From Candidatus Acidiferrales bacterium (lineage in GTDB: Bacteria > Bacteroidota > Ignavibacteria > Kryptoniales > JAKASW01): a DNA stretch of 45,702 bases. The notes below the pieces were generated by a model. It did no database searches and was not told the DNA's origin. It saw only the letters and a list, made by a program, of their open reading frames with translations. The position numbers and the translations under genes are program-made. Position 1 is the first letter of the stretch; each line of letters opens with the position of its first letter. The stretch covers positions 1 to 45,702 of the forward strand of contig DATJAY010000016.1 in assembly GCA_035515795.1 (NCBI GenBank), read 5' to 3'. Shown here in pieces: positions 8,973 through 18,065 of the stretch.

Positions 8973-10394
8973 ATGTCAAAGCAGATAATTATAGATCCTG
9001 TTACTCGTATAGAAGGTCACGGAAAAATAACCATCCAGCTCGATGAAGATGGAGGCGTCAAAGATGCATTCTTTCAGGTCACACAAATAAGAGGCTTCGA
9101 GAAATTCTGCGAGGGAAGACCTTTCTACGAGATGCCTTCGCTGATGGCACGGATATGCGGCATTTGTCCGGTCAGTCATTTGGTCGCATCGGCAAAAGCT
9201 TGCGATCAAATCCTCGGTGTGAGAATCCCAAGCGCCGCTGAAAAACTGAGGCGCATAATGAACCTGGCGCAAATGATCCAATCGCACGCACTCAGCTTTT
9301 TCTATCTTGCCTCGCCCGATTTGCTTCTAGGTATGGATTCCGATCCGGCAGAGCGGAATATTTTTGGAGTCCTGAAAAAGAATCCGACTCTCGCGCGCGA
9401 CGGTGTCCGTCTGCGTCAGATGGGACAACAGATGATCGAGTGGCTTGCCGGGAAGAGAATCCATCCGTCGTGGATCGTACCAGGTGGAGTAAATGAGCGG
9501 CTCACGGTTGAAAAACGAGACCAGATCCTTTCCATGATTCCTGAAGGACTGTTCATCGCGCAGCGGACATACGACTGGTTCCGCGGTGTGTTTGGAAAAT
9601 TCCAGAAAGAGATTCAGACATTTGCGAATTTCCCGACATTGTTCATGGGTTTGGTAGACGACGACGGCGGGCTGGAGCACTACGACGGAAAAATTAGGAT
9701 CATGGATGCGAGCGGCAGCACCATCGCCGACAAATTGGAGCCTGAAAACTATCAACAGTTCATCGGTGAAGCCGTCGAACCTTTCACTTATCTGAAGTTT
9801 CCCTACTATAAACCTTTCGGTTATGATGACGGGATTTATCGCGTGGGGCCTCTCGCCCGGTTGAACATCGCGAAGCGCTGCGGCACTGAAATTGCGGACA
9901 AGATGCTCGAGGATTTCCGCAAACTTGGACAGGACGTGGTGTCCAGCTCGTTTCATTATCACTACGCAAGGTTGATCGAGATCGTTTACGGATTCGAGAA
10001 AATAAAGGAGCTCCTGGAAAGTCCGGATATTCTCAACAGCAGGATCAGAGCCTATGCGGAACCGAACCGCCTGGAAGGAATCGGAGTGTCAGAAGCGCCC
10101 CGCGGAACGTTGATTCACCACTACAAAGTGGATGATAACGGTTTAATGGTCTGGGCAAATCTGATTATTGCGACAGGTCACAACAATCTTGCGATGAACC
10201 GAGGAGTCCTGCAGGTTGCTAAGAATTATATCAGCGGCACGAAGATCCCCGAAGGGGTACTGAACCGAATCGAAGCTGTTATCAGAGCTTACGATCCCTG
10301 TCTGAGCTGCTCGACTCACGCTGCAGGCCAGATGCCTTTGCAGGTTGATCTAAGAAACCACGATGGAGAAATCGTGGATCGAATTGTTCGTTAA
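8973..10394 (+). CDS. hoxH: NiFe hydrogenase large subunit HoxH (group 3d type)
   Basis: The 473-residue catalytic subunit carries both nickel-binding motifs: [10 protein letters not shown] with C62 and C65, and DPCLSCSTH with C443 and C446 near the C-terminus. The 24 residues after His449 (starting [10 protein letters not shown]) form the C-terminal peptide that a dedicated endopeptidase removes once nickel is inserted. The likely protease is encoded directly downstream. With HoxEFUY this forms the bidirectional NAD-linked hydrogenase, used to dispose of or recover reductant as H2. No hyp maturation genes are in this window, so they must lie elsewhere. Confidence 0.95.
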   Translation: MSKQIIIDPVTRIEGHGKITIQLDEDGGVKDAFFQVTQIRGFEKFCEGRPFYEMPSLMARICGICPVSHLVASAKACDQILGVRIPSAAEKLRRIMNLAQMIQSHALSFFYLASPDLLLGMDSDPAERNIFGVLKKNPTLARDGVRLRQMGQQMIEWLAGKRIHPSWIVPGGVNERLTVEKRDQILSMIPEGLFIAQRTYDWFRGVFGKFQKEIQTFANFPTLFMGLVDDDGGLEHYDGKIRIMDASGSTIADKLEPENYQQFIGEAVEPFTYLKFPYYKPFGYDDGIYRVGPLARLNIAKRCGTEIADKMLEDFRKLGQDVVSSSFHYHYARLIEIVYGFEKIKELLESPDILNSRIRAYAEPNRLEGIGVSEAPRGTLIHHYKVDDNGLMVWANLIIATGHNNLAMNRGVLQVAKNYISGTKIPEGVLNRIEAVIRAYDPCLSCSTHAAGQMPLQVDLRNHDGEIVDRIVR

Positions 10395-10411
10395 CTTACG
10401 GAGACTGGAAA

Positions 10412-10918
10412 TTGTCGACCCCTGACTATGAACCGATAATGCAGAGGATAATTGTCATAGGAATCGGCAATCCGCTCCGCGGCGATGATGGCATAGGGTG
10501 GTACACCGTTGATCGGCTGGAGGAATCGCTGGAATCCCGGGAAATCGAATTCACAAAATGCGTCGAGTTGACTCCGGAGTTTTCTGAAAAAATCAGCAGA
10601 TCAAAATTCGCCCTCTTCATTGACTCGCGTGTTGAATCTCAGGAGGCAGAGATTAAAGAGGAGCACATAGTACCTGCAGAAGTCTTTCCAGCGCTCGAGA
10701 CTCACCGGCTCGATCCCGCCGGGATTCTTGCGTTTTCAAGATCCCTTTACGGAAAAATTCCGGAAGCCATTATGTTGACCGTAGAAGGAAAATCGTTCGA
10801 GTACGGAGAAGAAATCTCGCTAGAGACTGAACAGAGAGTTGAATCGCTGCTGGTTCGAGCTCGCGAAATTCTGAACGATTGGCTTCAGAAACTGCGGATA
10901 GAATACTGCATATGTTGA
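10412..10918 (+). CDS. hoxW: Hydrogenase maturation endopeptidase (HoxW/HyaD family)
   Basis: The protein has about 168 residues. The N-terminal signature VIGIGNPLRGDDGIGWYTVD and the later FALFIDSRV and THRLDPAGILAFS segments fit the HybD/HyaD/HoxW peptidase fold, whose acidic and histidine residues sense nickel in the precursor of the large subunit. It would cut HoxH after His449. It starts 17 bp after hoxH. The frame begins at TTG 10412, which has GGAG eight bases upstream; ATG 10439 (residue 10) is the alternative. The symbol hoxW is assigned from family and position. Confidence 0.88.
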   Translation: MSTPDYEPIMQRIIVIGIGNPLRGDDGIGWYTVDRLEESLESREIEFTKCVELTPEFSEKISRSKFALFIDSRVESQEAEIKEEHIVPAEVFPALETHRLDPAGILAFSRSLYGKIPEAIMLTVEGKSFEYGEEISLETEQRVESLLVRAREILNDWLQKLRIEYCIC

Positions 10919-11000
10919 CCGCCGGTTTTGCCCCGCCCGTAGATTAGCTCGTCTCACCGCTGCGAAAATAAATCCCATGCGAACTTATCGAGGAGAGCGT

Positions 11001-11060
11001 TGTTTCTTCGAACACCGCCTCATATATTCAGTCGAGCCATGAAATAAGAAGGGCCATGCG
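11001..11060 (+). promoter_or_regulatory. Recurring promoter-like element, copy a
   Basis: GTTG and TATATTCA are separated by exactly 20 bases, with TTTCTTCG directly after the -33 box. A downstream GAAATAAGAAGGGCCATG leader resembles the other copies. It lies upstream of the SPFH gene at 11139. Confidence 0.5.
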
Positions 11061-11138
11061 AAACGATATCGTTCAAAGAAAGCTGGAAATCTTCAAATCG
11101 AAAATCATCAACAGTAACAAAAACTAAGGGAGACAATC

Positions 11139-12062
11139 ATGTCGACGTTATTCTTTATCGTGCTGTTCATCGTCATTGGAATTGCGCTGGTCACCATCAA
11201 ATCAAGGGATGTCTCATATCCCGTCAAATTCAAAAAGATCGGGCTGGCAAGTTTCGGACTGGCAGCTATGTCCTTTGTGATCGGGTCTTTTACCGTCATT
11301 GAACCAGGATACGTAGGTGTCCCTGTTACCTTTGGGAACGTAGGGTCACAGTCGCTTCCGGCCGGCTTTCATCCGATATTTTTCTTAACTGATGTTTACA
11401 AAATGTCTATTCAGACGAAAGACTATACTATGTCTTCGGCCAACAGCGAAGGCAATAAAACCGGTGATGACGCTGTTGCCACACTGTCACGTGATCAACT
11501 TATTCTGAAATTCGATGTCACGGTCTGGTATCACCTGGATCCGTCGCAGGCAAATAATGTTTACAGTAATATTGGTCTGAATTACGAAGAAGTGATCGTC
11601 AGGCCGGCAATCAGAACTGCGCTGGTAGATGCCGCTACGAAGTTCGACGCAAGCGACGTCATGTCTCTCCAAAGAGACGCCTATACTAAGATGGTTACTG
11701 AATTATTGTTACAGGAGCTGGCAGGCAAAGGCGTAATCTTGGATAACGTGCTTATCAGAAACGTGGAACCGCCGGCAACTGTCAGCGATGCTATTGCGGC
11801 AAAACTTAAAGCTGCCCAGCAAGCTCAACAAATGGAATACACAATTCAGTATGCCCAGAAAGAGGCGCAGCGAAAAGCGATTGAGGCTCAGGGCATTGCG
11901 GATGCTCAAAGAATAATCAACAATGGATTGACGCAGAATTATCTGCAATGGTATTACATCTCTCAGCTCAAAGAGTTAGTGAACAGCCCGAACAACTCGA
12001 CAATTATTTTGCCGTACGACCAAAAGTTGACGCCGCTTTTGAACGTTCAAACGAAGAAGTAA
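11139..12062 (+). CDS. SPFH/band-7 (prohibitin-like) membrane protein
   Basis: The 307-residue protein has two N-terminal hydrophobic segments (about residues 3-20 and 33-52), then an SPFH domain beginning around FTVIEPGYVGVPVTFGNV, with the typical ILKFDVTVWYHLD and a helical coiled-coil tail rich in Gln, Ala and Lys (AAQQAQQMEYTIQYAQKEAQ). Such proteins oligomerise into membrane rings that organise lipids or modulate membrane proteases. ATG 11139 is preceded by AAGGGAGACAATC, a strong ribosome site. It appears to be monocistronic, with element copy a upstream. Its specific partner is unknown. Confidence 0.88.
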   Translation: MSTLFFIVLFIVIGIALVTIKSRDVSYPVKFKKIGLASFGLAAMSFVIGSFTVIEPGYVGVPVTFGNVGSQSLPAGFHPIFFLTDVYKMSIQTKDYTMSSANSEGNKTGDDAVATLSRDQLILKFDVTVWYHLDPSQANNVYSNIGLNYEEVIVRPAIRTALVDAATKFDASDVMSLQRDAYTKMVTELLLQELAGKGVILDNVLIRNVEPPATVSDAIAAKLKAAQQAQQMEYTIQYAQKEAQRKAIEAQGIADAQRIINNGLTQNYLQWYYISQLKELVNSPNNSTIILPYDQKLTPLLNVQTKK

Positions 12063-12157
12063 TCGCAGAAACAGGTGAGAATAGAAATAGAAAGCTGATA
12101 GAGAAGCATTAGAATCATCCGATTATTATATTACGTGAGATTAAAAAACAGTGGTTC

Positions 12158-13267
12158 ATGAGTATTCAATCGGAAAGTCGCTTCGATAAAAGGATGAGGG
12201 TTAACGGGGAGAGCGGTTTGAGCAGACCTCATGTTTCGGCGGAGGCAGCCAGGATACGTCCCGGCGAAATGCTGCGCGCAGTGAGCAGGACTTTTGCCCT
12301 TTCCATCGAGCGTCTGCCATCAGAACTGCGCGATATGGTTTCGACGGCATATCTTCTCTTCCGTGTCTCGGATTGTCTCGAGGATAATGAATTTCTCGGT
12401 GCCGACCACAAGGCGGAGCTCCTTCGCATTTGGGCGCGGGTGCTGTCGGACTCTATGCCGGTCTCATCTCTGACCGGTGAGATTATTCATCTTGACAGAG
12501 GCGATCCCGAAGTGTACGTTGCACAGCATGCAGATGAGCTCCTCGAATGTCTCCACCGTTTTCCGCAGCCGATCCAGGAGATCATCAAGAGCCACGTTAA
12601 CCAGACCTCTTTGGGCATGGCGCGCTGGCAGGAAAACGGCCCCGATGTGCGCAACGAAGAAGAGATGGACGACTACATGCACCAGGTAGCGGGCCGGGTC
12701 GGCTATTTGCTGACTGACCTCTTCGCTTGGTACTCGCCCGTCATCAGAGAGAGGAAAGAAAAACTTCTACCGTTAGCACGCCACTTTGGGCTGGCGTTGC
12801 AGACTGTAAACATCATTCGAGGCCTGAGAAAAGACTACGAACGGGGATGGGTGTATGTGCCTCGAACGTTTTACGAGCCGCTCGGTCTCACGCGTGATAG
12901 CCTCTTCGCCGAAGAGAATGCATCACAGGTCTTGAGGATAATCGAGCGGCTTGCCGACAAGGCTGACACGCATCTGCAGTACGGCCTCGACTACATCATG
13001 GATCTTCCAAAATGGCTCCATGGAATTCGGCTGGCCTGCATGTGGCCCCTGTTGTTCGCGGTGCGAACGATTGCCGTCAGCAGAAACAATCTTGACGTGG
13101 TGATGCATGAAGCCAAGATCACGCGCAGCGAAGTAAAGAGGATCATACGCGACACAACTCTCTTCGGGTGGTCGAATTCCTGGCTGAAGAATTACTACAG
13201 CCGGTTGTCGCGACTGACGCAGGGAACAGTTGGGATCCCCTCGGGGGACGAAGTCCGGGCCGCATGA
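12158..13267 (+). CDS. Squalene/phytoene synthase family protein
   Basis: The 369-residue protein of the trans-isoprenyl diphosphate head-to-head synthase family carries the first Asp-rich motif as DCLED (residues 72-76, in LLFRVSDCLEDNE) and the second as NIIRGLRKDYERG (about 218-230), followed by WVYVP. The second motif differs from the common N-x-x-RD-x-x-ED, with Gly-Leu-Arg in place of the usual first Asp pair, so its product (squalene, dehydrosqualene, phytoene or another) cannot be assigned. No hopanoid or carotenoid genes sit beside it. The first 35 residues are poorly conserved-looking and the true start could be ATG 12269. Codon use looks GC-richer than in its neighbours (visual impression). 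Confidence 0.8.
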   Translation: MSIQSESRFDKRMRVNGESGLSRPHVSAEAARIRPGEMLRAVSRTFALSIERLPSELRDMVSTAYLLFRVSDCLEDNEFLGADHKAELLRIWARVLSDSMPVSSLTGEIIHLDRGDPEVYVAQHADELLECLHRFPQPIQEIIKSHVNQTSLGMARWQENGPDVRNEEEMDDYMHQVAGRVGYLLTDLFAWYSPVIRERKEKLLPLARHFGLALQTVNIIRGLRKDYERGWVYVPRTFYEPLGLTRDSLFAEENASQVLRIIERLADKADTHLQYGLDYIMDLPKWLHGIRLACMWPLLFAVRTIAVSRNNLDVVMHEAKITRSEVKRIIRDTTLFGWSNSWLKNYYSRLSRLTQGTVGIPSGDEVRAA

Positions 13268-13287
13268 CTAGATGATCTACCGCTGAG

Positions 13288-13345
13288 TTTGATTCTTCCG
13301 TAATCCCCGCATATATTTTATTGAAGCGCCGAAGAAGGTGGGACG
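13288..13345 (+). promoter_or_regulatory. Recurring promoter-like element, copy b
   Basis: TTTG at 13288-13291, ATTCTTCCGTAATCC in the spacer, then TATATTTT after 20 bases, followed by a GAAG-rich leader. It lies upstream of the DinB-like gene at 13418. Confidence 0.55.
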
Positions 13346-13417
13346 AGGTGTATTTGCCGTCAGACGTTTTGATGAAATATGAGAGGATAGTCTTAATAAA
13401 CAACAGTGAAGGAAGCC

Positions 13418-13864
13418 ATGAAATACATTTCGAAGCTTAACGAACAAAAAGAAATTCTCGATGCCCTTTTCGATAAAAAAGAAATCTACAACAAGAGATA
13501 CAGAAAAGGCGGATGGACCGGGAAAGAGGTTCTTATTCACCTTAAAGACGCGGAGACGATGTTCTACGAGAGGCTGAGGAGAACGATTTCAGAAGCCAAC
13601 CCCGTCCTGTGGTACTTCGAGGAGGATAATTGGCAGAAGAATCTAGAGTACATGAAGCAAGACATGTCACTCGCAAAAAATCTTTTCAAGCTGACGCGCG
13701 ATTCGATAATCGAGCTGATCAAGATGCATCTGGATAAGTACGATTCGAAGAAAGCAGTGCATTCGAGGTACGGCACCATGAATGTGAAAGAGCTGATTGA
13801 GCGGATGATTAAACATACTGATAATCATATAAGGCAGTTGAAGCGGATCAAACATTCGCCCTGA
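13418..13864 (+). CDS. DinB-superfamily protein
   Basis: The 148-residue protein is a four-helix-bundle DinB-like protein. The N-terminal half shows GGWTGKEVLIHLKDAE, typical of DinB members in which the His contributes to a metal site, and the C-terminus ends with HTDNHIRQLKRI, which supplies further His ligands. Family members act as bacillithiol- or glutathione-type transferases, or protect against toxins (ClbS/DfsB); the substrate here is unknown. ATG 13418 is chosen over GTG 13406 because GAAGGAAG precedes it. The HAD gene starts 23 bp later and is probably in the same transcript, driven by element copy b. Confidence 0.82.
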   Translation: MKYISKLNEQKEILDALFDKKEIYNKRYRKGGWTGKEVLIHLKDAETMFYERLRRTISEANPVLWYFEEDNWQKNLEYMKQDMSLAKNLFKLTRDSIIELIKMHLDKYDSKKAVHSRYGTMNVKELIERMIKHTDNHIRQLKRIKHSP

Positions 13865-13887
13865 GCCCCACATCGATCCCGATACCA

Positions 13888-14529
13888 TTGATCAAAGCAA
13901 TTCTCTGGGACAACGACGGGGTTCTCGTCGATACGGAATATCTATATTTTACCGCCACACAGCAACTCCTAGCGTCGGAAGGGATAACCCTGACCGAAGA
14001 AATGTACGTCGATCTTCTCCTGGTTCAGGGAAGAAGCGCATGGCATCTCGCTGAGGCGAAAGGAATGAGTCCGGCGGAAGTGTCTCAGCTGCGCGACCAG
14101 CGGAATGCACTCTACTTGAAGTTGGTGACCACAGAGGCAAGAGTTATCGATGGCGTCGAAGAAGTCTTGAGTGTGTTGCACGGCAGATATCTGATGGGAG
14201 TGGTCACGAGCTCTAGGAGGGAACACTTCGAAGCTGTTCACAGCAAGACCGGCTTGATGAAGTACTTCACGTTTGTTCTTACGGGAGATGATTATAGCAA
14301 ATTCAAACCTGACCCGGAGCCGTATCTCCTTGCCGTCCAAAAGACAGGTTTCAAACCAGAAGAGTGCATTGCCGTGGAAGACTCCGAGAGAGGATTGACA
14401 GCCGCGACAGATGCCGGATTAAAGTGCATCGTAATTCCCAGGGGGCTGACGCGATTCGGAAAATTCCAGGGAGCATATAAGATCTTGAAAAGCATCCGGG
14501 AACTCCCGGCGGAGATAAGTCGGGCATGA
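13888..14529 (+). CDS. HAD-superfamily hydrolase (beta-phosphoglucomutase-like)
   Basis: The 213-residue protein is a subfamily I HAD phosphatase with an alpha-helical cap. Motif I is DNDGVLVDTE near the N-terminus (nucleophile Asp and acid/base Asp present), motif II is VVTSS, motif III Lys lies in KFKPDPEPYL and motif IV is AVEDSERGL, where the Asp-box binds Mg2+. This arrangement is typical of phosphoglycolate phosphatase/beta-phosphoglucomutase-like enzymes acting on small sugar phosphates. The start is TTG 13888 with no clear ribosome site, consistent with translation coupled to the DinB gene ending 23 bp upstream. Confidence 0.88.
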   Translation: MIKAILWDNDGVLVDTEYLYFTATQQLLASEGITLTEEMYVDLLLVQGRSAWHLAEAKGMSPAEVSQLRDQRNALYLKLVTTEARVIDGVEEVLSVLHGRYLMGVVTSSRREHFEAVHSKTGLMKYFTFVLTGDDYSKFKPDPEPYLLAVQKTGFKPEECIAVEDSERGLTAATDAGLKCIVIPRGLTRFGKFQGAYKILKSIRELPAEISRA

Positions 14530-14568
14530 CGCACAGGTGGAGGTGAATTTCAGTCTTGAAGCTCGCAG

Positions 14569-14630
14569 TTTGCTTCTTCTCTCATCTCCCTCTATATTTT
14601 ATCGAGTCGCGAAATAAAATATATCACGCA
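14569..14630 (+). promoter_or_regulatory. Recurring promoter-like element, copy c
   Basis: TTTG at 14569-14572, CTTCTTCTCTCATC in the spacer, TATATTTT exactly 20 bases later, then TCGAGTCGCGAAATAAAA. It lies just upstream of the GNAT gene at 14661. Confidence 0.55.
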
Positions 14631-14660
14631 TCCAGACACTAAAAACTTGAAGAGGAAACT

Positions 14661-15137
14661 ATGTCCGTAAAGATACGCCCGGCTGCTCCGGGAGATGTTC
14701 CAGGTATTACCGATATATTGAGAAACTTAGGATGGTTCAATAAGCTCTCGTCCGCGCCGCTGGAAGTTGCGCAAGGACAGGTCAGTCGTCATCTGGCGCT
14801 TAGCATGTCGGACGACAGTCACACAGTCTACGTCGCCGAAGATGGAGGAGTCATCGAAGGATATATCTCGGTACACTGGATCCCGTTTCTGTTTCTAAGA
14901 GGACCTGAAGGATACATTTCAGAGATGGTTGTCGCCGATCCGAACCGCGGTCATGGAATCGGAGCTCAGCTGCTGGAGAAAGTGAAAGCAGATGCGGTAA
15001 GGCGTGGCTGTTCCAGGCTCTCCTTGATCAACAGTCGTGGACGCGAGTCGTACCAGCGCGGCTTCTACCAGAAGCACGGGTGGACCGAGCGAAAAGAGAT
15101 GGCGAACTTCGTGTTCAAGTTTGACAGACCGGCATAA
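14661..15137 (+). CDS. GNAT-family N-acetyltransferase
   Basis: The 158-residue protein has a GNAT fold: an N-terminal motif C-like strand (IRPAAPGDVPGITDIL), the central beta-strand EMVVADPNRGHGIGAQLLEKV containing the acetyl-CoA pyrophosphate loop (R/Q-x-x-G-x-G/A in RGHGIG) and the terminal SYQRGFYQKHGW. It would transfer an acetyl group from acetyl-CoA to an unknown small-molecule or protein amine. ATG 14661 follows AGAGGAAACT. A VOC-family gene follows 35 bp later and may share the transcript from element copy c. Confidence 0.88.
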   Translation: MSVKIRPAAPGDVPGITDILRNLGWFNKLSSAPLEVAQGQVSRHLALSMSDDSHTVYVAEDGGVIEGYISVHWIPFLFLRGPEGYISEMVVADPNRGHGIGAQLLEKVKADAVRRGCSRLSLINSRGRESYQRGFYQKHGWTERKEMANFVFKFDRPA

Positions 15138-15172
15138 GTCTATCACCTGAAAACTAATTTAAGGAACACCCC

Positions 15173-15583
15173 ATGCAGCTCAGTCCATATCTTTATTTCA
15201 ATGGCCAATGCGAAGCGGCATTCAGATTTTACGAGGAATGTCTCGGCGGCAAAATCGTAACGATGAGCACTTACGCAGGGACACCGCTGGAGCGAGAGGT
15301 GCCGCCGGATTGGCGCAACAAAATCATTCACGCATCGCTTATGCTAGGCGACAAGCCGTTGTTGGGTTGCGATTCGCCTCCGGATCGCTACGTCAAGCCT
15401 GTGGGTTTCTCCGTGACACTCGGTGTCGAGAACCTGGCCGATGCAGAACGTGTCTTTAACAAACTTGCCGAACACGGAAAGGTCAGCATGCCTCTTCAGA
15501 AGACATACTGGACAAAGAGTTTTGGAATGTTGGTCGACCGATTCGGCATACCATGGATGATCAATTGCGAGCAAGCGGCATGA
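15173..15583 (+). CDS. VOC-family protein (PhnB/glyoxalase-like)
   Basis: The 136-residue protein opens with LSPYLYFNGQCEAAFRFYEECLGG, the hallmark of PhnB-like members of the vicinal oxygen chelate fold, and continues with MLGDKPLLGCDSPP and a C-terminal FGMLVDRFGIPWMIN strand. These small dimeric proteins include glyoxalase/bleomycin-resistance-type enzymes, but PhnB-like members mostly lack a known substrate. The ribosome site is AAGGAACACCCC before ATG 15173. It follows the GNAT gene closely and is followed by element copy d. Confidence 0.87.
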   Translation: MQLSPYLYFNGQCEAAFRFYEECLGGKIVTMSTYAGTPLEREVPPDWRNKIIHASLMLGDKPLLGCDSPPDRYVKPVGFSVTLGVENLADAERVFNKLAEHGKVSMPLQKTYWTKSFGMLVDRFGIPWMINCEQAA

Positions 15584-15588
15584 GAGGA

Positions 15589-15645
15589 TTGATTCTTCGT
15601 TAACCTCTGTTTATGTTTTGACGAAGCACAAGTCGATATGTCAGG
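15589..15645 (+). promoter_or_regulatory. Recurring promoter-like element, copy d
   Basis: ATTG, then ATTCTTCGTTAACC in the spacer, then TATGTTTT 20 bases on, followed by ACGAAGCACAAG and a GATATGTCAGG leader. The leader ATG at 15638 belongs to the element, so the downstream gene is better started at 15701. Confidence 0.5.
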
Positions 15646-15700
15646 AAGGAATATTATCAAGCCATCAGGGATTTTTATCCCGAATTACCCGGAGGTCAGC

Positions 15701-16177
15701 ATGTTTGTTATAATCCGCACGATAATCTATGCGTCCCTCTTCATTGCCCTTGCGCTCATCTATGTACCTGCGGCATTTTTGTCGTGGTCGGGGATCAACC
15801 GTCCTCTTGCGATTGAAGTGCCGCAGATTATCGGGATGGTTATCGGAACCGCGGGAGCCGCGATTGCTTTGTGGTGCGTATTCACTTTCGCATTTATCGG
15901 AAAGGGAACTCCGGCACCGTTTGATCCCCCTCGTCGCCTCGTGATCCGAGGTCCATACCGTTTCGTACGCAATCCCATGTACATTGGAGCGGGAAGCGCG
16001 CTTGCTGGCGCTGCACTTTTCTATGAGTCACTGCCGCTTCTGGGATATACAGTTGTTTTCTTCGTGATAACCCATCTCTTCGCGACATGGTACGAGGAAC
16101 CCACATTACGTAAAACGTTCGGAAAAGAGTATGAAGAATATTGCCGGCGGATCCATCGATGGTTGCCGCGCTTTTGA
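15701..16177 (+). CDS. Small membrane methyltransferase (isoprenylcysteine carboxyl methyltransferase-like)
   Basis: The 158-residue integral membrane protein has about four hydrophobic segments and the ICMT/phospholipid N-methyltransferase signature: RLVIRGPYRFVRNPMYIG in the SAM-binding region and WYEEPTLRKTFGKEYEEYCRR near the C-terminus (E and K/R at conserved spots). It would methylate a lipid or prenylated/aliphatic substrate using SAM; the substrate is unknown. I start it at ATG 15701, preceded by CCGGAGGTCAGC, instead of ATG 15638, which lies inside promoter-like element d. It is related in fold to the two larger paralogues at 17376 and 18947. Confidence 0.85.
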   Translation: MFVIIRTIIYASLFIALALIYVPAAFLSWSGINRPLAIEVPQIIGMVIGTAGAAIALWCVFTFAFIGKGTPAPFDPPRRLVIRGPYRFVRNPMYIGAGSALAGAALFYESLPLLGYTVVFFVITHLFATWYEEPTLRKTFGKEYEEYCRRIHRWLPRF

Positions 16178-16256
16178 ATCAGCTTCTTCTGTCACAGAGT
16201 TCTTGATTTTCACCTGAATGGCACTCATATCGGAAACGCGTCAGTGATCAAATCCG

Positions 16257-16312
16257 GTCGTTTCTTCGAGCCTCTGTTTATATTTTGGCAAATGCGAGTC
16301 CGGATGGCAGTG
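16257..16312 (+). promoter_or_regulatory. Recurring promoter-like element, copy e (divergent)
   Basis: TTTCTTCGAGCCTCTG at 16261, then TATATTTT and a GCGAGTCCGGATGGCAGTG leader. The -33 TTTG is replaced by GTCG and the spacer is two bases shorter, so this copy may be weaker. It lies upstream of the gene at 16383. Confidence 0.4.
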
Positions 16313-16382
16313 ATTGAAGCATGTTAGAGAATTTAGCCGCAACAATTTATTATCTGTCGGTTATTTGATGAAAGGGACAAAA

Positions 16383-17351
16383 ATGATTCATCCTCATTTT
16401 GATGCATTGCGCAGTAGAATTTTCCTTTTCCTTTCGATTTGTATCGCGTTGGGTTATTCTATTCAGTGTTTCGGTCAAGACAAATCAAAATTGATTCTCG
16501 GTGTTCTCGAATACTACCATCCCAAGTGGGCAAACGAGTCACCCAACATAATTTCCAAGGAGAACCCAACATATAAGCGCCAGGTACGAATCATGTTCAT
16601 GAAAGAAGGAAAGATCTGGAAATCGTTTAACCATGATGCCAGTACTCCGGAGGAATTGGCCGGGTCTTTAAAATATTATCCCGATACCGTTAGCTGGTTT
16701 GCGGCATTTGATGGAAAACTAGTGTCGGAGTTCAGAAGTTTTAAGCCAGATTCCATCGGCTGGTACAGCGATATCGGTTTGCACATGGCCGATCCGAACG
16801 CGAATCTTCCCGTCATTGGCAAGCTGACTAAGGAATTCTCCGGATGGAATTCTGACCCTTCGCTCCGGCCGTTGGTGCTCGTCTCCCAAAACAATACGTC
16901 GGATCCTGACGGGTGGAAAGTAATTCACTCGGTGGATCCTTCGATCATCGGGTTGTGTTTCCCGGAGTTTCATAGGATTCAACCCACCGTGGATACAAGC
17001 AGTGATGAAGACCGCGTAGACACGGTCGCGTACGAAGACAAAGTCATTATCCTTAACAAAGCGTACAGATCATCCAATGGAGAGTATCTGATTGCACTGA
17101 GTATCGATCCTGCGTTTCAGCACGCCTGTGCAGGTTCTTTGGAGGAGTGGCCCGCGTCCTGGTTTTATTTGGATACACGGAAAACGGTGCGCTTCATCGG
17201 CAGCGGGATGAGACTCGTGGATGCAGGCGATTATGATAATGACGGAACCTCGGAAGTTCTTTTCTGGGAAAGTGGGTACAATATGGACGGTTATGTCCTC
17301 TTTTACAATCATTTTTCCCGGAAGGTGGAATTTTCCTGGGGTTATAATTGA
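16383..17351 (+). CDS. Exported protein of unknown function
   Basis: The protein has about 322 residues. The N-terminus (IFLFLSICIALGYSIQCFG then QDKSK) is a signal peptide, so it is periplasmic or surface-exposed. No catalytic motif is recognisable. The C-terminal part contains DAGDYDNDGTSEVLFWESG, which resembles an FG-GAP/VCBS-type calcium-binding loop (D-x-D-x-DG) as in integrin-like propellers, and the central part has W/Y-rich beta segments. I begin it at ATG 16383 after GAAAGGGACAAAA; in-frame ATG 16368 and TTG 16314 are upstream alternatives. It sits 24 bp before the first methyltransferase paralogue and may be co-transcribed with it. Confidence 0.7.
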   Translation: MIHPHFDALRSRIFLFLSICIALGYSIQCFGQDKSKLILGVLEYYHPKWANESPNIISKENPTYKRQVRIMFMKEGKIWKSFNHDASTPEELAGSLKYYPDTVSWFAAFDGKLVSEFRSFKPDSIGWYSDIGLHMADPNANLPVIGKLTKEFSGWNSDPSLRPLVLVSQNNTSDPDGWKVIHSVDPSIIGLCFPEFHRIQPTVDTSSDEDRVDTVAYEDKVIILNKAYRSSNGEYLIALSIDPAFQHACAGSLEEWPASWFYLDTRKTVRFIGSGMRLVDAGDYDNDGTSEVLFWESGYNMDGYVLFYNHFSRKVEFSWGYN

Positions 17352-17375
17352 AAAGGATATGATGGGCACACATTC

Positions 17376-17987
17376 ATGACTCAAGGGGCACTCTCCAGGA
17401 TTCTGCTCGTCGGGTTACTTCTTCTTTTCTTGCTCGTAAGACTCTTCTTCACGATAAAGAAGCGAAGAGAAGGCGGGAGGATAGCGAGAGACGAAGACGC
17501 GATCGCCCGCGAGGGAAAATCAAACTTTACCTTCCGTCGGATAATATTTGGACCTGTTCTCACTTTCTTTATTGTTTTATGTTGTTTGAATCCTTCATGG
17601 TTAAGATATCTTGAGATTCCGTATTCATCGTTTATAATGTGGTTCGGAGCCGTCATGGCGCTCGCCGGCATCGCGCTCCTTGCGTGGACTCATTTATGCC
17701 TCGGGAAAGAATGGTCGGTAAACCTGCAACTAAGAGACGATCATCGGTTGATTCGATCAGGCCCTTATTCAGAAGTCCGCCACCCGATGTACACGGCATT
17801 GTTTTTCATTTACATCGGCCTGGGACTAATCTCGAATGACTACGTGGCATTCATACTCATATTGATGGCAGTAATCAGCCTCCTTCTTAGAATACCCAGA
17901 GAAGAGGACATGATGATCGAGAAATTCGGCGAGGAATACAGAACTTACATTAAGAAGACAGGAAAGTTCTTCCCAAAACTCGGCTGA
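17376..17987 (+). CDS. Isoprenylcysteine carboxyl methyltransferase-family membrane protein (paralogue 1)
   Basis: The 203-residue protein starts with a hydrophobic segment (RILLVGLLLLFLLVRLFF), a charged loop (KKRREGGRIARDED), then further membrane segments. The SAM-binding region is SGPYSEVRHPMYTALF, with the C-terminal EEDMMIEKFGEEYRTYIKKT. That is the ICMT/NnrU-like signature, implying SAM-dependent methyl transfer in the membrane. It is a close paralogue of the gene at 18947, sharing for example LGKEWSV-x-LQLRDDHRLI. The ribosome site is weak (AAAAGGAT). The gene follows the exported protein at 16383 after 24 bp. Confidence 0.85.
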   Translation: MTQGALSRILLVGLLLLFLLVRLFFTIKKRREGGRIARDEDAIAREGKSNFTFRRIIFGPVLTFFIVLCCLNPSWLRYLEIPYSSFIMWFGAVMALAGIALLAWTHLCLGKEWSVNLQLRDDHRLIRSGPYSEVRHPMYTALFFIYIGLGLISNDYVAFILILMAVISLLLRIPREEDMMIEKFGEEYRTYIKKTGKFFPKLG

Positions 17988-18065
17988 GCTCGGTAAATTT
18001 TAGAAGTGAGCAATTGGTATAAAAGGACGATAAATTCGTTTTAAGAATTATCTAAGGAGAAATTT

